From positions 143,783 through 207,782 of the forward strand of contig VXZQ01000014.1 of NCBI GenBank assembly GCA_009845425.1: a DNA stretch of 64,000 bases, given 5' to 3'. The position numbers and the translations under genes are program-made. Positions 35,283 through 45,188 of the stretch are shown piece by piece. The notes beneath the pieces were generated by a model. That model was not told where the DNA came from and searched no databases. It saw only the letters and a program-made list of their open reading frames with translations. Position 1 is the first letter of the stretch; each line of letters begins with the position of its first letter. The stretch is from Holophagales bacterium. GTDB taxonomy: Bacteria; Acidobacteriota; Thermoanaerobaculia; Multivoradales; Multivoraceae.

Positions 35283-36563
35283 ATGGCGCAGGCGCTCAGA
35301 CAGCGGGCAGCGGAGATCTTCCTGAAGGGCGTCGCGGCTGCCGATCCGGCGGCGTCGACCGCTTCGGCGCTTCGCGGACTCGACCTGCGAGCCAAAGCAG
35401 GTGGCCGTGTCGCGGTGCTGGCGGTTGGGAAGGCGGCGTTCGGGATGACCCGAGCCGCGATCGAGGTGCTTGGCGGCCGCGTACGCCCTGCCGACGTGTT
35501 GGTCGTCACTCACGACGAGGCGAAGCGGCTTGGCCACCTCGATGCTCTGCGATCCGGACACCCGTTGCCGGACGAACGTGGTCACGCCGCGGCGAGGGAG
35601 GTTGAACGACGGGCCGCCGAACTGGGTGCCGGCGACCTGGCCCTGGTCCTGATCTCGGGCGGCGCCTCCGCGCTGCTGCCGGCGCCGGCGCCCGGCGTCC
35701 TGCTGGAAGACAAGCTGGAGGCGACCCGCCAGCTCCTTCGGGGTGGCGCCACGATCCACGAGCTGAACGCGGTGCGCAAGCACCTGTCGACGATCAAGGG
35801 TGGAGGGCTGTTGCGGCGGTTGCGTCCGGCGCAGGTGCTGACGCTGGCCTTGTCGGACGTGATCGACGACGACCCATCGGTGATCGGCAGCGGTCCTACG
35901 GCTCCCGATCCGTCGACGTTCGAGGATGCCCTCGCCGTCCTGGTACGTTGTGGAGTAGCCGAGACGTGCCCGACGCCGGTACGCGAGCGGCTGGAGGCGG
36001 GCGCTCGCGGCGAACTGGAAGAGACGCCCAAGCCGGGTGATCCAGTCTTCGACGGTGCGATCTACCGGATCGCCGGTGGCAACCGGACCAGCGTCCGGGC
36101 GATGGCCGCGGCCTGCGACGCGGAAGTCGAAGCGGAGCCGTTCGAAGGGGAGGCTCGCGAAGTCGGCGCTGCGCTGGCCAGGCGCTTCGCTGCGGGGCCG
36201 CCGGCCGCGTACGTCGCCGGAGGCGAGACGACGGTCACGGTGCGCGGCGCGGGCAGGGGCGGCCGCAGCCAGGAGCTTGCCCTCGCCTTCGCGCTGGAAG
36301 CGGCGAAGGGTCCGCTCGCGGAACGGGCCGACTGGGTCTTCCTCGCAGCCGGCACCGATGGCCGCGACGGCCCCACGGACGCGGCCGGCGCCCTCGTCGA
36401 CGCGGCCACGGTCACCCGTATCCGGACCGCCGGCGTCGACCCGGTTGCTGCGATGGAGCAGAACGACTCGTACGGCGCCCTCGACGCTGCCGGCGCGTTG
36501 CTGCGCACGGGCGCTACGGGCACAAATGTTGCAGATGTCGTCCTGTTCCTGTCGAAGGCATAG
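35283..36563 (+). CDS. Glycerate 2-kinase (DUF4147/MOFRL family)
   Basis: 426-residue cytoplasmic kinase converting D-glycerate to 2-phosphoglycerate. The N-terminal DUF4147 domain (about 1-240) contains VLAVGKAAFGMTRAA, SGHPLPDERG, LISGGASALLPAP and the ELNAVRKHLSTIKGG motif. The C-terminal MOFRL domain (about 300-420) contains GGRSQELALAFALEAA and the DGRDGPTDAAGALVDA signature. It feeds the enolase step of lower glycolysis; eno lies 4 kb away. The gene is divergent from the SpeA-like gene and probably leaderless. The family assignment is secure; the physiological source of glycerate is unknown. Confidence 0.92.
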   Translation: MAQALRQRAAEIFLKGVAAADPAASTASALRGLDLRAKAGGRVAVLAVGKAAFGMTRAAIEVLGGRVRPADVLVVTHDEAKRLGHLDALRSGHPLPDERGHAAAREVERRAAELGAGDLALVLISGGASALLPAPAPGVLLEDKLEATRQLLRGGATIHELNAVRKHLSTIKGGGLLRRLRPAQVLTLALSDVIDDDPSVIGSGPTAPDPSTFEDALAVLVRCGVAETCPTPVRERLEAGARGELEETPKPGDPVFDGAIYRIAGGNRTSVRAMAAACDAEVEAEPFEGEAREVGAALARRFAAGPPAAYVAGGETTVTVRGAGRGGRSQELALAFALEAAKGPLAERADWVFLAAGTDGRDGPTDAAGALVDAATVTRIRTAGVDPVAAMEQNDSYGALDAAGALLRTGATGTNVADVVLFLSKA

Positions 36564-36623
36564 AGTCCTCCGGTCGAAAGCCGGAAGTTCTCGGGCGACA
36601 CTCGCCCGTGGGGGGATCAGCTA

Positions 36624-39600
36624 GTGAAGAGGAAGAGCATGGGGACGCGAGTTCGCGCCGGGCTTGCGTGCGTCGGGCTGGCGCTGCTGGTCGTGGCGCC
36701 GGTCGGAGGCATCATCTACGTCGACCCGGGCGACGCGGTGATGGTGGACCGTACGCCGATCATCGTCTTCGGTGAAGTGCGGTCGGTAGAGGCGGCTTCA
36801 CGGGCGCGGTACCCGTCCACCGACGCGGTCTTCGAGGTGGAGCAGGTGTTGAAGGGGAATGTCCCGGGCGGCACGATCCTGGTTCGGCAACTGGGGGGCG
36901 TGAGCGAGGATGGCGTGTACTCGGGTATCCGCGGGCTGCCGATGATGGCGCCGGGAGACCGGATGCTGCTCTTTCTCGAGGAGATTCCGAATGCGCGGGA
37001 CGCGCTCGTGTACCGCACGGTCGAGTTGTCGCTGGGCATGTTCTTCGAAGTGCCGTCGGCCGCGGGCAGCCTGCTTGTGCGTGAGGCCGCCTTTCATGAG
37101 GAGGTGCCTGCTTCAGCGAATGGAACAGAGTCCGGGTCACTGAGCCAGCGGCCGCGGACCAGCGGGAGTTTTCGCGCCTGGATCAGCGATCACGCGCGCG
37201 GCGTGGAGCGGGAGGTGGACTACTTCGCGGCCCCGCCGGCCGACGGACCCGTTTCGGTGGCTTCGCCCTACCGGTTGCTCGCCTCATCTTCAAGCTGCGA
37301 GGCGCCGAATCTTCCTATCCGGTGGCGGCAGTTCGATCGGGGACGCAGCGTCGGGTTCACGATCCAGGCCGATGGACAGCCCGGCATCCCGGGCGGTGGA
37401 ATCGCCGAGGTGGTGCGCGCGATGCGGGCCTGGAACGAGGATCCGGAGAGCACCATTCAACTGGTGAATCTGGGTACCACGAACAAGAAGGCCGAGGTTG
37501 CCCAGCCGGACGATGTCAACTCGATTCTGTTCGAGGATCCGCACGACCTGATTCCGGGCTACTTCCAGGCCAGTACCGGAGGCATTCTGGCCGTCGCTCT
37601 GACCCGCTTTCGCTGTGCCGAGGAGAACCGCCACAGGATCCCGGGCAACAGGGCGCACGAGGCCCTTCCGATCCTGGAAGCGGACATCCTGACCCAGGAT
37701 GGCTACGGCCGGAGTTGGGCGGCGCTAAGCCTCAATGCCAGCAAGGTGCACGAGCACGTGATGGCGCACGAGTTGGGCCACACACTGGGCCTTGCCCACT
37801 CCTGCGCCCAGGGTTTCACCGACACGTGCAGCGCGCTGACCGGCGACTCCCTGATGAAGGCGACCGCCAGGGGCAGGCAGATCTACAGGGGCGGCCTGCC
37901 GAACGCCGACGATCTGGCCGCGGTCCGGTTTCTCTACCCGGCGCACAGCGGTCCGGCCAGTCCTTCCGACCTGACCGCGAAGGCGATCGATCAGCACAGC
38001 CTGGAACTCGCGTGGCAGGACAACTCGAACGACGAGACGGCCTTCGACATCTTCGAGCGATCGATCAACGAGACGGAGTTCACCCTGATCGCCAGTGCCG
38101 GCAGCAACGCGACGTCGTTTGTCGTCGAGGGTCTTCCTCCCGCGACGTACCGCTCCTATCGAGTGGCATCGCGCAACGCCGGCGGACGTTCTTCCTCGAC
38201 CAGCGAGGCCAGCGCCGTCACCCTGGGCGAGACGGGGCCGTGTGCGGAGGATGAACGGACTCTCTGTCTGAATGAGGGCAGGTTTCGGGTGACGGCGGAC
38301 TGGGCCGCCGCGAACGGTGCCGGCGGCCGTGGCGGCTCGATGCCGCTGACCGCGGACACCGGCGCCTTCTGGTTCTTCGATCCCGGCAACGTCGAGATGG
38401 TCGTCAAGCTCCTGGACGGCTGTGGACTGAACGAGCACTTCTGGGTCTTCTCCGGCGGTCTGACCGACACCGAGGTCCAGTTGACGGTTGTCGATACGGC
38501 AACCGGCGTAGCAGGGACCTGGTTCAATCCGGAGGGGACGCTTCTGTCCCCGGTTCAGGACAACGAGGCGTTCGAGACCTGCAGTCCCGAGGAGACCGTT
38601 GCGACGGCGCACTCGGCGACGGCGATGTCCTCGCATCCCCTGGCTCGGCGATTCGATCCCGACCGTGAGCTTCGACTGGCCGTGGAGCGTCTTCGGGCCA
38701 ACCGCGTTGAACTGCCGCAGGCCGCTCCGGGCGAGTGCACGGCCGACGACCGGACGCTGTGCCTCGAGAACGGCCGTTTTCGCGTGCGCCTGGACTGGGA
38801 GAAGGAGGACGAAGAGACCGGTTCCGGCAGTGCCCTTCCGCTCAGCGGCGACACCGGACTGTTCTGGTTCTTCGAGCCCGACAACCTCGAGATCGTGATC
38901 AAGGTGCTCGACGGCTGCGCGGTGAACGGCCACCGTTGGGTCTTCGCCGGCGGCCTCACCGACGTGGCGGTCGAGATGACCGTCGTCGACGTCCAGACGG
39001 GCGCCACCAGGAACTACTTCAACCGCCTGGGAAGACCGTTCCGTCCCATCAAGGACACGAAGTTCTTCTCGTGCTCCGCGACGGACGATCACGCGGACAC
39101 CCGTGTCGGGGCGACGGACGTCCCCCTCGAACGCTCGCGGACAGGCCACCTGGGGCCTGGTGACAGCGACTTCTTCGTTTTCCGGGTGCCGCGCTCGGGC
39201 CGTGTGCAGCTCCGCACGACGGGCTCGACCGACACCGAGGGCGCGCTGATGAACGCTGCCGGGGAAGTCCTGGCCAGCGATGCGGACTCGGGCGCCGAAA
39301 GCAACTTCCGTTTGGCGGCCCGGGTGGGCCCGGGCGTCTACTACGTGCGCGTTTCCGGCAAGGACCCCGAAACGACCGGCGCCTATGAGTTGCACACGGG
39401 GTTTTCGGTCACGACGGTCATCTCCAAGCGCGACCGCAATGCACTGATCGCGCTCTACCGGGCGACCGACGGCCCGAACTGGACGAACAATGAGAACTGG
39501 CTCAGCAACCGTCCGCCGGACGAGTGGTACGGCGTGACCACCAACTCGGCCGGGCGCGTGACCTGGCTCGAGTTGAGCGACAACGGCCTGAAGGGCAGTT

Positions 39601-40313
39601 TGCCGGCGGCGATCGGCGACCTGGACGGACTCCTGGTCGCGTTCCTCGACGGGAACGAGTTGACCGGATCGATCCCGTCCGAGATAGGCAACCTCCGCGA
39701 CCTCATCTTTCTGGTCCTGTCGTCGAACGAACTGAGTGGCGAGATACCGTCCGAGATGGGGAGTCTCCGTGACCTGGTCTTTCTCTATCTGCACTTCAAC
39801 CAACTGACCGGCGAGATTCCCCCGGAGTTGGGGCGTCTGTCAGGCCTCGCTTTCCTGCGCCTGGGCTTCAACGAGTTGACCGGCGGGATTCCCGCCTCGT
39901 TCCGCAACCTGAACAGGCTCGGTTTCCTGGACGTGCGGGACAACGAGCTGACCGGTTCGATTCCTGCCTGGCTGGGAGAACTGACGGGATTGAGCGGGCT
40001 CTGGCTCGGCGACAACGGGTTCTCGGGCGAGATACCGCCGGCGCTGGGTAACCTGACCGACTTGGCGTCATTGCGTCTCTGGTCGAACGACCTGACCGGT
40101 CCGGTGCCGCCGGAGATCGGTCAGCTCACGGAGTTGGAGGACCTGTACATCCACAACACCGACTTGTCGGGCACGTTGCCGGACGAGCTTCTCGGCATCG
40201 GTGGACTCGAGTTCTTCTGGTTCCACCAGAGTGAGCTGTGCGCTCCGGCGACTGCCGAGTTCGACGAGTGGCTGGAGGCAATCGAAGATTGGCGGGGCGA
40301 CCGCTGCAACTAG
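36624..40313 (+). CDS. Secreted matrixin-like metalloprotease with FN3, Cys-bracketed modules, PPC-like domain and plant-type LRRs
   Basis: 1229 residues. Order: signal peptide (GLACVGLALLVVAPVGG); N-terminal beta domain; metzincin catalytic domain with HELGHTLGLAHS at residues 382-393; fibronectin III domain (about 443-537). Two cysteine-bracketed modules follow (540-653 and 705-817; TLCL..GRFRV, FWFF.P.N.E..(V/I)K(L/V)LDGC, WVF(S/A)GGLTD). Then come a bacterial pre-peptidase C-terminal-like domain (about 820-925) and, from about 935, an LRR array with an N-cap (ALYRATDGPNWTNNENWLS) and about nine repeats of LxxNxLTGxIPxxLGxL type. The GTG at 36624 has GGGGGGA upstream; the ATG at 36639 with AGAGGAAG is equally possible. 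It is probably an extracellular protease with adhesive repeats. Confidence 0.88.
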   Translation: MKRKSMGTRVRAGLACVGLALLVVAPVGGIIYVDPGDAVMVDRTPIIVFGEVRSVEAASRARYPSTDAVFEVEQVLKGNVPGGTILVRQLGGVSEDGVYSGIRGLPMMAPGDRMLLFLEEIPNARDALVYRTVELSLGMFFEVPSAAGSLLVREAAFHEEVPASANGTESGSLSQRPRTSGSFRAWISDHARGVEREVDYFAAPPADGPVSVASPYRLLASSSSCEAPNLPIRWRQFDRGRSVGFTIQADGQPGIPGGGIAEVVRAMRAWNEDPESTIQLVNLGTTNKKAEVAQPDDVNSILFEDPHDLIPGYFQASTGGILAVALTRFRCAEENRHRIPGNRAHEALPILEADILTQDGYGRSWAALSLNASKVHEHVMAHELGHTLGLAHSCAQGFTDTCSALTGDSLMKATARGRQIYRGGLPNADDLAAVRFLYPAHSGPASPSDLTAKAIDQHSLELAWQDNSNDETAFDIFERSINETEFTLIASAGSNATSFVVEGLPPATYRSYRVASRNAGGRSSSTSEASAVTLGETGPCAEDERTLCLNEGRFRVTADWAAANGAGGRGGSMPLTADTGAFWFFDPGNVEMVVKLLDGCGLNEHFWVFSGGLTDTEVQLTVVDTATGVAGTWFNPEGTLLSPVQDNEAFETCSPEETVATAHSATAMSSHPLARRFDPDRELRLAVERLRANRVELPQAAPGECTADDRTLCLENGRFRVRLDWEKEDEETGSGSALPLSGDTGLFWFFEPDNLEIVIKVLDGCAVNGHRWVFAGGLTDVAVEMTVVDVQTGATRNYFNRLGRPFRPIKDTKFFSCSATDDHADTRVGATDVPLERSRTGHLGPGDSDFFVFRVPRSGRVQLRTTGSTDTEGALMNAAGEVLASDADSGAESNFRLAARVGPGVYYVRVSGKDPETTGAYELHTGFSVTTVISKRDRNALIALYRATDGPNWTNNENWLSNRPPDEWYGVTTNSAGRVTWLELSDNGLKGSLPAAIGDLDGLLVAFLDGNELTGSIPSEIGNLRDLIFLVLSSNELSGEIPSEMGSLRDLVFLYLHFNQLTGEIPPELGRLSGLAFLRLGFNELTGGIPASFRNLNRLGFLDVRDNELTGSIPAWLGELTGLSGLWLGDNGFSGEIPPALGNLTDLASLRLWSNDLTGPVPPEIGQLTELEDLYIHNTDLSGTLPDELLGIGGLEFFWFHQSELCAPATAEFDEWLEAIEDWRGDRCN

Positions 40314-40325
40314 CGCAGGGCCGGG

Positions 40326-41651
<1,326 letters not shown>

Positions 41652-41661
41652 CTACTACCGG

Positions 41662-41689
41662 ATGCCGGCCAGACGGCCGGCGCACCGAC
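41662..41689 (-). repeat. Dispersed GCCGGCC-N4-GGCCGGC palindrome, copy 4
   Basis: On the minus strand it matches copies 1-3 (flank GTCGGTGC, stem GCCGGCC/GGCCGGC, loop GTCT). It lies in the divergent gap between eno and the PQQ quinoprotein gene, 14 bp before a TAGGAT -10-like box on the plus strand. Confidence 0.68.
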
Positions 41690-41735
41690 ACCCGCTACCG
41701 GGTAGGATGCGCCGATCCAAGACACGGGGATGCGC

Positions 41736-43769
41736 ATGTCGAGATTCGGTCGGTGGGTCGGCGCGGGTTGCGCCGTTGTTCTGGCGATGTTCGTCGCCGC
41801 GCCGGCCGCGGCGCAGCACGGCGCGCAAGGCGGGGAGTGGCGGCACTTCGGCGGCGACAGCGGCTCCACCCGGTACTCGGGCCTGGACCAGATCGACCGG
41901 GACAACTTCTCGCAACTGGAGGTCGCCTGGCGCTGGGAGTCCGCCGACATCCTCCTGAGAGACGTGTCCGAAAAGGCGCCCGGGTCGTACCGGAGCATGC
42001 CGCTGATGATCGATGGCGTCGTCTACATCGCTACGAACCTTGGCCAGGTCGCGGCGCTCGATCCGGCGACCGGCGAGTCGCTGTGGCGGCACGATCCGAG
42101 GGACTGGGAGATCGAGCAGCGGGGTTCCCTGGTCCAGATCCGCGGCATCGAGTTCTGGACGGACGGCGAGGCGGAGCGAATCCTGATCGCGACCCGGGGT
42201 GGGAGGCTGGTGTCGATCGACACGGAGACCGGCAGGCCGGATCCGGAGTTCGGCGAGGAGGGCGTCGTCGACCTGATGCAGGGCCTCCTGCCGGGACGGG
42301 CGAACCGGAACATGAACTGGACGGCGCCGGTGATCGTCGTGGCCGACACGATCGTGGTCGGCGCGACGGTCTTCGACTTTCCGCTCCGCAACAACAATCC
42401 GCCGGGGGACGTGCGCGGCTTCGACATTCGCACAGGCACGCTCAAGTGGACGTTCCACGCCGTGCCGCGGGAGGGCGAGCCCTATCTCGAGACCTGGGAG
42501 AACGAGTCCTGGCGGAAGATGGGCAACACGAACGTGTGGTCAATGATGAGCGCCGACCAGGAGCTCGGCTACGTCTACCTGCCGTTCGGGACGCCGACCA
42601 ACGACTACTACGGCGGCGACCGCCATGGCGACAACGTCTACGCCGAGTCGATCGTCTGCCTCGACGCCCGCAACGGCGAGGTGGTGTGGCACTTCCAGAC
42701 GATCCATCACGGCGTCTGGGACTACGACCTGGCCTCGGCTCCCAACCTGGTCGACATCACGGTCGACGGCAGGGAAATCGAGGCCGTAGCGGTCGTCTCG
42801 AAGGTGGCGATGACCTACGTGTTCGACCGGGCCACGGGAGAGCACGTCTGGCCGATCGTCGAGGCTCCGGTGGACTACCACTCGCGGATTCCTGGCGAGA
42901 AGCTGTCGCGCACCCAGCCGTTCACCACCCGTCCGCCGCCGTTCGAGACCCTGGGTATCGACTACGACGACCTGATCGATTTCACACCGGAGCTGCGGGC
43001 GGAGGCGCTCGATGTGATCCGGGACTACGTGATCGGCCCGGTCTTCACGCCGCCGATCGTCCACGGCGAGGACGGCAAGCGGGCGTACCTGCAGAATCCG
43101 GGTCCCGGCGGCGGCGCGAACTGGACGGGCGCTTCCTTCGACCCGGAGACGAACATCCTCTACGTGCCCTCGTTGACGCGGCCGGGCGCGATCTCGCTGT
43201 CGCCCCCCGACCCGGCGCGCTCCGACTGGCGGTACTCGATCAACCGCCGGCCGATGCCCAAGGTCCAGGGCCTGCCCCTGCTCAAGCCGCCCTACCGGCG
43301 GATCACCGCGTTCGACATGAACCGCGGCGAGATGGTGTGGCAGGTGCCGCTGGGGGAGGGGCCCCGCGACCACCCCGCGATCAGGCACCTGAATCTCGGC
43401 CGGCTCGGCACGCCGCCGCAAGACGGCGTCGTCACGGAAGGGGGCGTCCTGGTGACGAAGACGCTCGTCATCTCGATCGAACCGATCGTCGACGAACTGG
43501 GAGATCGCTCGGCGAACGGCAGCTACCTCGTCGCCTTCGACAAGGCGACCGGCGAACTACTGGTCCAACTCGAAGTCGACCGCAGCCTCCACGGCGGTCC
43601 GATGACCTACATGCACGAAGGCCGTCAGTACATCCTCGTAGCCGGCGGCGGCGAAAGCCCCGGCCCCGGCCGCTCCATCGCATCGACCGCCATCGCCGAC
43701 GCACCGCCGCCACCTCCGCGCCCACCCCCTCGGAAGTCCGAACTCCTCGCCTTCGCGCTACCGCGATAG
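41736..43769 (+). CDS. PQQ-dependent quinoprotein dehydrogenase (exported)
   Basis: 677 residues from ATG 41736; an in-frame ATG at 41730 overlaps the GGGGA ribosome site. The signal peptide (GCAVVLAMFVAAPAAAQ) is followed by an eight-bladed propeller of the glucose/alcohol dehydrogenase type. Visible are GGDSGSTRYSGLDQID, repeated AALDPATGESLWRHD-type blade motifs, QTIHHGVWDYDLASAPNLVDI and NWTGASFDPETNILYVPS. Such enzymes oxidise sugars or alcohols in the periplasm using PQQ. There is no CxxCH haem motif, so electrons must pass to another carrier. The C-terminus is a proline-rich tail (about residues 660-677). No PQQ biosynthesis genes are in the window. Confidence 0.9.
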   Translation: MSRFGRWVGAGCAVVLAMFVAAPAAAQHGAQGGEWRHFGGDSGSTRYSGLDQIDRDNFSQLEVAWRWESADILLRDVSEKAPGSYRSMPLMIDGVVYIATNLGQVAALDPATGESLWRHDPRDWEIEQRGSLVQIRGIEFWTDGEAERILIATRGGRLVSIDTETGRPDPEFGEEGVVDLMQGLLPGRANRNMNWTAPVIVVADTIVVGATVFDFPLRNNNPPGDVRGFDIRTGTLKWTFHAVPREGEPYLETWENESWRKMGNTNVWSMMSADQELGYVYLPFGTPTNDYYGGDRHGDNVYAESIVCLDARNGEVVWHFQTIHHGVWDYDLASAPNLVDITVDGREIEAVAVVSKVAMTYVFDRATGEHVWPIVEAPVDYHSRIPGEKLSRTQPFTTRPPPFETLGIDYDDLIDFTPELRAEALDVIRDYVIGPVFTPPIVHGEDGKRAYLQNPGPGGGANWTGASFDPETNILYVPSLTRPGAISLSPPDPARSDWRYSINRRPMPKVQGLPLLKPPYRRITAFDMNRGEMVWQVPLGEGPRDHPAIRHLNLGRLGTPPQDGVVTEGGVLVTKTLVISIEPIVDELGDRSANGSYLVAFDKATGELLVQLEVDRSLHGGPMTYMHEGRQYILVAGGGESPGPGRSIASTAIADAPPPPPRPPPRKSELLAFALPR

Positions 43770-43784
43770 GGCGGCGTCGCGCCG

Positions 43785-45188
43785 TCAGGCCCGCAGGCCG
43801 GCCAGAGGGCCGACGAGGGAGATGAGGTCGCCGCGCTGGCCGTATGCGTGGTGGAGGCCGATGTGGTTGACGTCGAGTCCCATGGCTCGGGCGATGCTGA
43901 CCAGGAGGTGCTGGTGGGGGACGCCGGCGAAGCGCGTGACGCCGCCGGGGGCCACCTGGGCCGGGACTCGCATCTCGGCGGGGGTCTCGTGGGGCCAGTG
44001 CAGGTAGCGGCCGGTGTCGAAGGCCCAGGAGCCGCCGATGAGGACGGGACAGTAGTTCCGGTAGCCGTGCCAGCCGTCGCCGAGTTCGGAGCCCCAGACG
44101 ATCAGCGTGTTGTCCATGAGCGAGCCGCCGCCCGCGTCCGGGATCGACTCCAGGGTGCTGACGAGACGGGCGACCTGCTGGCCATGGTAGGCCGCGTACT
44201 GAGTCATCGCGTCGTGTTTGCGGACATCCTCGTGGATGTAGTGGGCGATGCCCTTGTGCACCTTGTCGCTGATGTGGTCGGCGCCGAACTCCGCCGTCGG
44301 CATCTCGCCCAGAGAAAACGAGACGACCCGGGTGATGTCGCAACTGAACGCCGCGGCGATGATGTCGGCGAAGGCGTCGAACTGCAGGTCGTAGCGGTCG
44401 AACGAGGCGGCGGGGCGGGGAGGCGCTTCGCAGGAGAGGGTCGCGAGGCCCTCGAGGCGGTGGCCGAGCCGGTCGACCAGGCCGAAGTGGGACTCGAGCC
44501 GGGCACGGTCGTTGGCGTCGAAGCGGGCGGCGACGGCCCGGTACTCCTGGTACGCGAAGTCGAGTGTGCTGCGCCGGTACGCGCCGACCGTGTCGCCCGA
44601 GGACGCCGGTCCGAAGACGCGGTTCCAGGCGCGCAGGGGCGTGTTCTCGGCCGGCAGCCGTACGCCGCCGCTGTTGTAGCTGATCGGGCGGCCCGCTTCG
44701 AGGGCGGCGTCGACCGAGACTTCGAGCGACGGCAGGCGGTCCGCCCGGGCCACGTGCGCGGCGACGAGCTGGTCGAGCGAGGCCGACGTCGAGCGGGTGT
44801 CTCGGCCAGCGAAGTCCGCGTTGTTGCCGGTCCAGGCGTGGACCCAGCCGCGGTCGTGCCGGTTGCCGCCGCCGTCGAGTTCGGCGGTGGCCAGTGAGAG
44901 GCCATCCAGGGCGAGGATGCGGCGGCGGTGCTCGTAGAGCGGCGCCAGGGGCCTGCTGAATGCCGTCTCCGGGAGCTGCTCCAGGTCGACCGACCAGGGT
45001 TCGCTCTCGGAGACGCCCTCCGGGCGCATCTTCCAGGTGGCGTAGGGCCAGCCGTGGCAGTGGCTGATCAGGATCAGTCGCCGGACCTGAGCGGGGCTTT
45101 GGGCGAGCGCGCGCAGGGCGCCGCCCGGCCAGCCGGCGCCGAGCGCGGTGAGCCCTCCGAGTTGCAGCAGTTGGCGTCTCGAGATCAT
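43785..45188 (-). CDS. DUF1552 domain-containing protein (Tat-exported)
   Basis: 467 residues from the ATG of an ATGA overlap with the upstream DUF1592 gene. The N-terminus SRRQLLQLGGLTALGAGWPGG is a twin-arginine signal. The DUF1552 fold follows (LILISHCHGWPYATWKM, LDGLSLATAELDGGGNRHDRG, TLIVWGSELGDGWHGYRNYCPVLIGG). In the family these proteins accompany DUF1592 proteins, typically in Planctomycetes and Acidobacteria, and resemble DUF1501/alkaline-phosphatase-fold proteins; their function is not established. The last codons overlap a degenerate copy of the dispersed palindrome. The gene is convergent with the PQQ gene. Confidence 0.88.
   Translation of the reverse strand: MISRRQLLQLGGLTALGAGWPGGALRALAQSPAQVRRLILISHCHGWPYATWKMRPEGVSESEPWSVDLEQLPETAFSRPLAPLYEHRRRILALDGLSLATAELDGGGNRHDRGWVHAWTGNNADFAGRDTRSTSASLDQLVAAHVARADRLPSLEVSVDAALEAGRPISYNSGGVRLPAENTPLRAWNRVFGPASSGDTVGAYRRSTLDFAYQEYRAVAARFDANDRARLESHFGLVDRLGHRLEGLATLSCEAPPRPAASFDRYDLQFDAFADIIAAAFSCDITRVVSFSLGEMPTAEFGADHISDKVHKGIAHYIHEDVRKHDAMTQYAAYHGQQVARLVSTLESIPDAGGGSLMDNTLIVWGSELGDGWHGYRNYCPVLIGGSWAFDTGRYLHWPHETPAEMRVPAQVAPGGVTRFAGVPHQHLLVSIARAMGLDVNHIGLHHAYGQRGDLISLVGPLAGLRA
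43795..43815 (-). repeat. Degenerate copy of the dispersed palindrome
   Basis: Resembles copy 3 over its central 21 bases with two mismatches, but the outer flank is lost. It forms the last codons of the DUF1552 gene (PLAGLRA). It could be chance in GC-rich coding sequence. Confidence 0.35.

Noticed and set aside
39540..40250. Periodic sequence resembling a tandem DNA repeat array
   Set aside because: The periodicity is at the protein level (leucine-rich repeats); the DNA units are diverged and in frame.
43772..43784. CGGCG-TCG-CGCCG hairpin between PQQ and DUF1552 genes as a bidirectional terminator
   Set aside because: The stem is only 5 bp and no T tract follows on either strand.
43848..44897. 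Plus-strand open frame opposite the DUF1552 gene
   Set aside because: Antisense frame in GC-rich DNA with no motif or start signal; DUF1552 motifs on the minus strand are clear.
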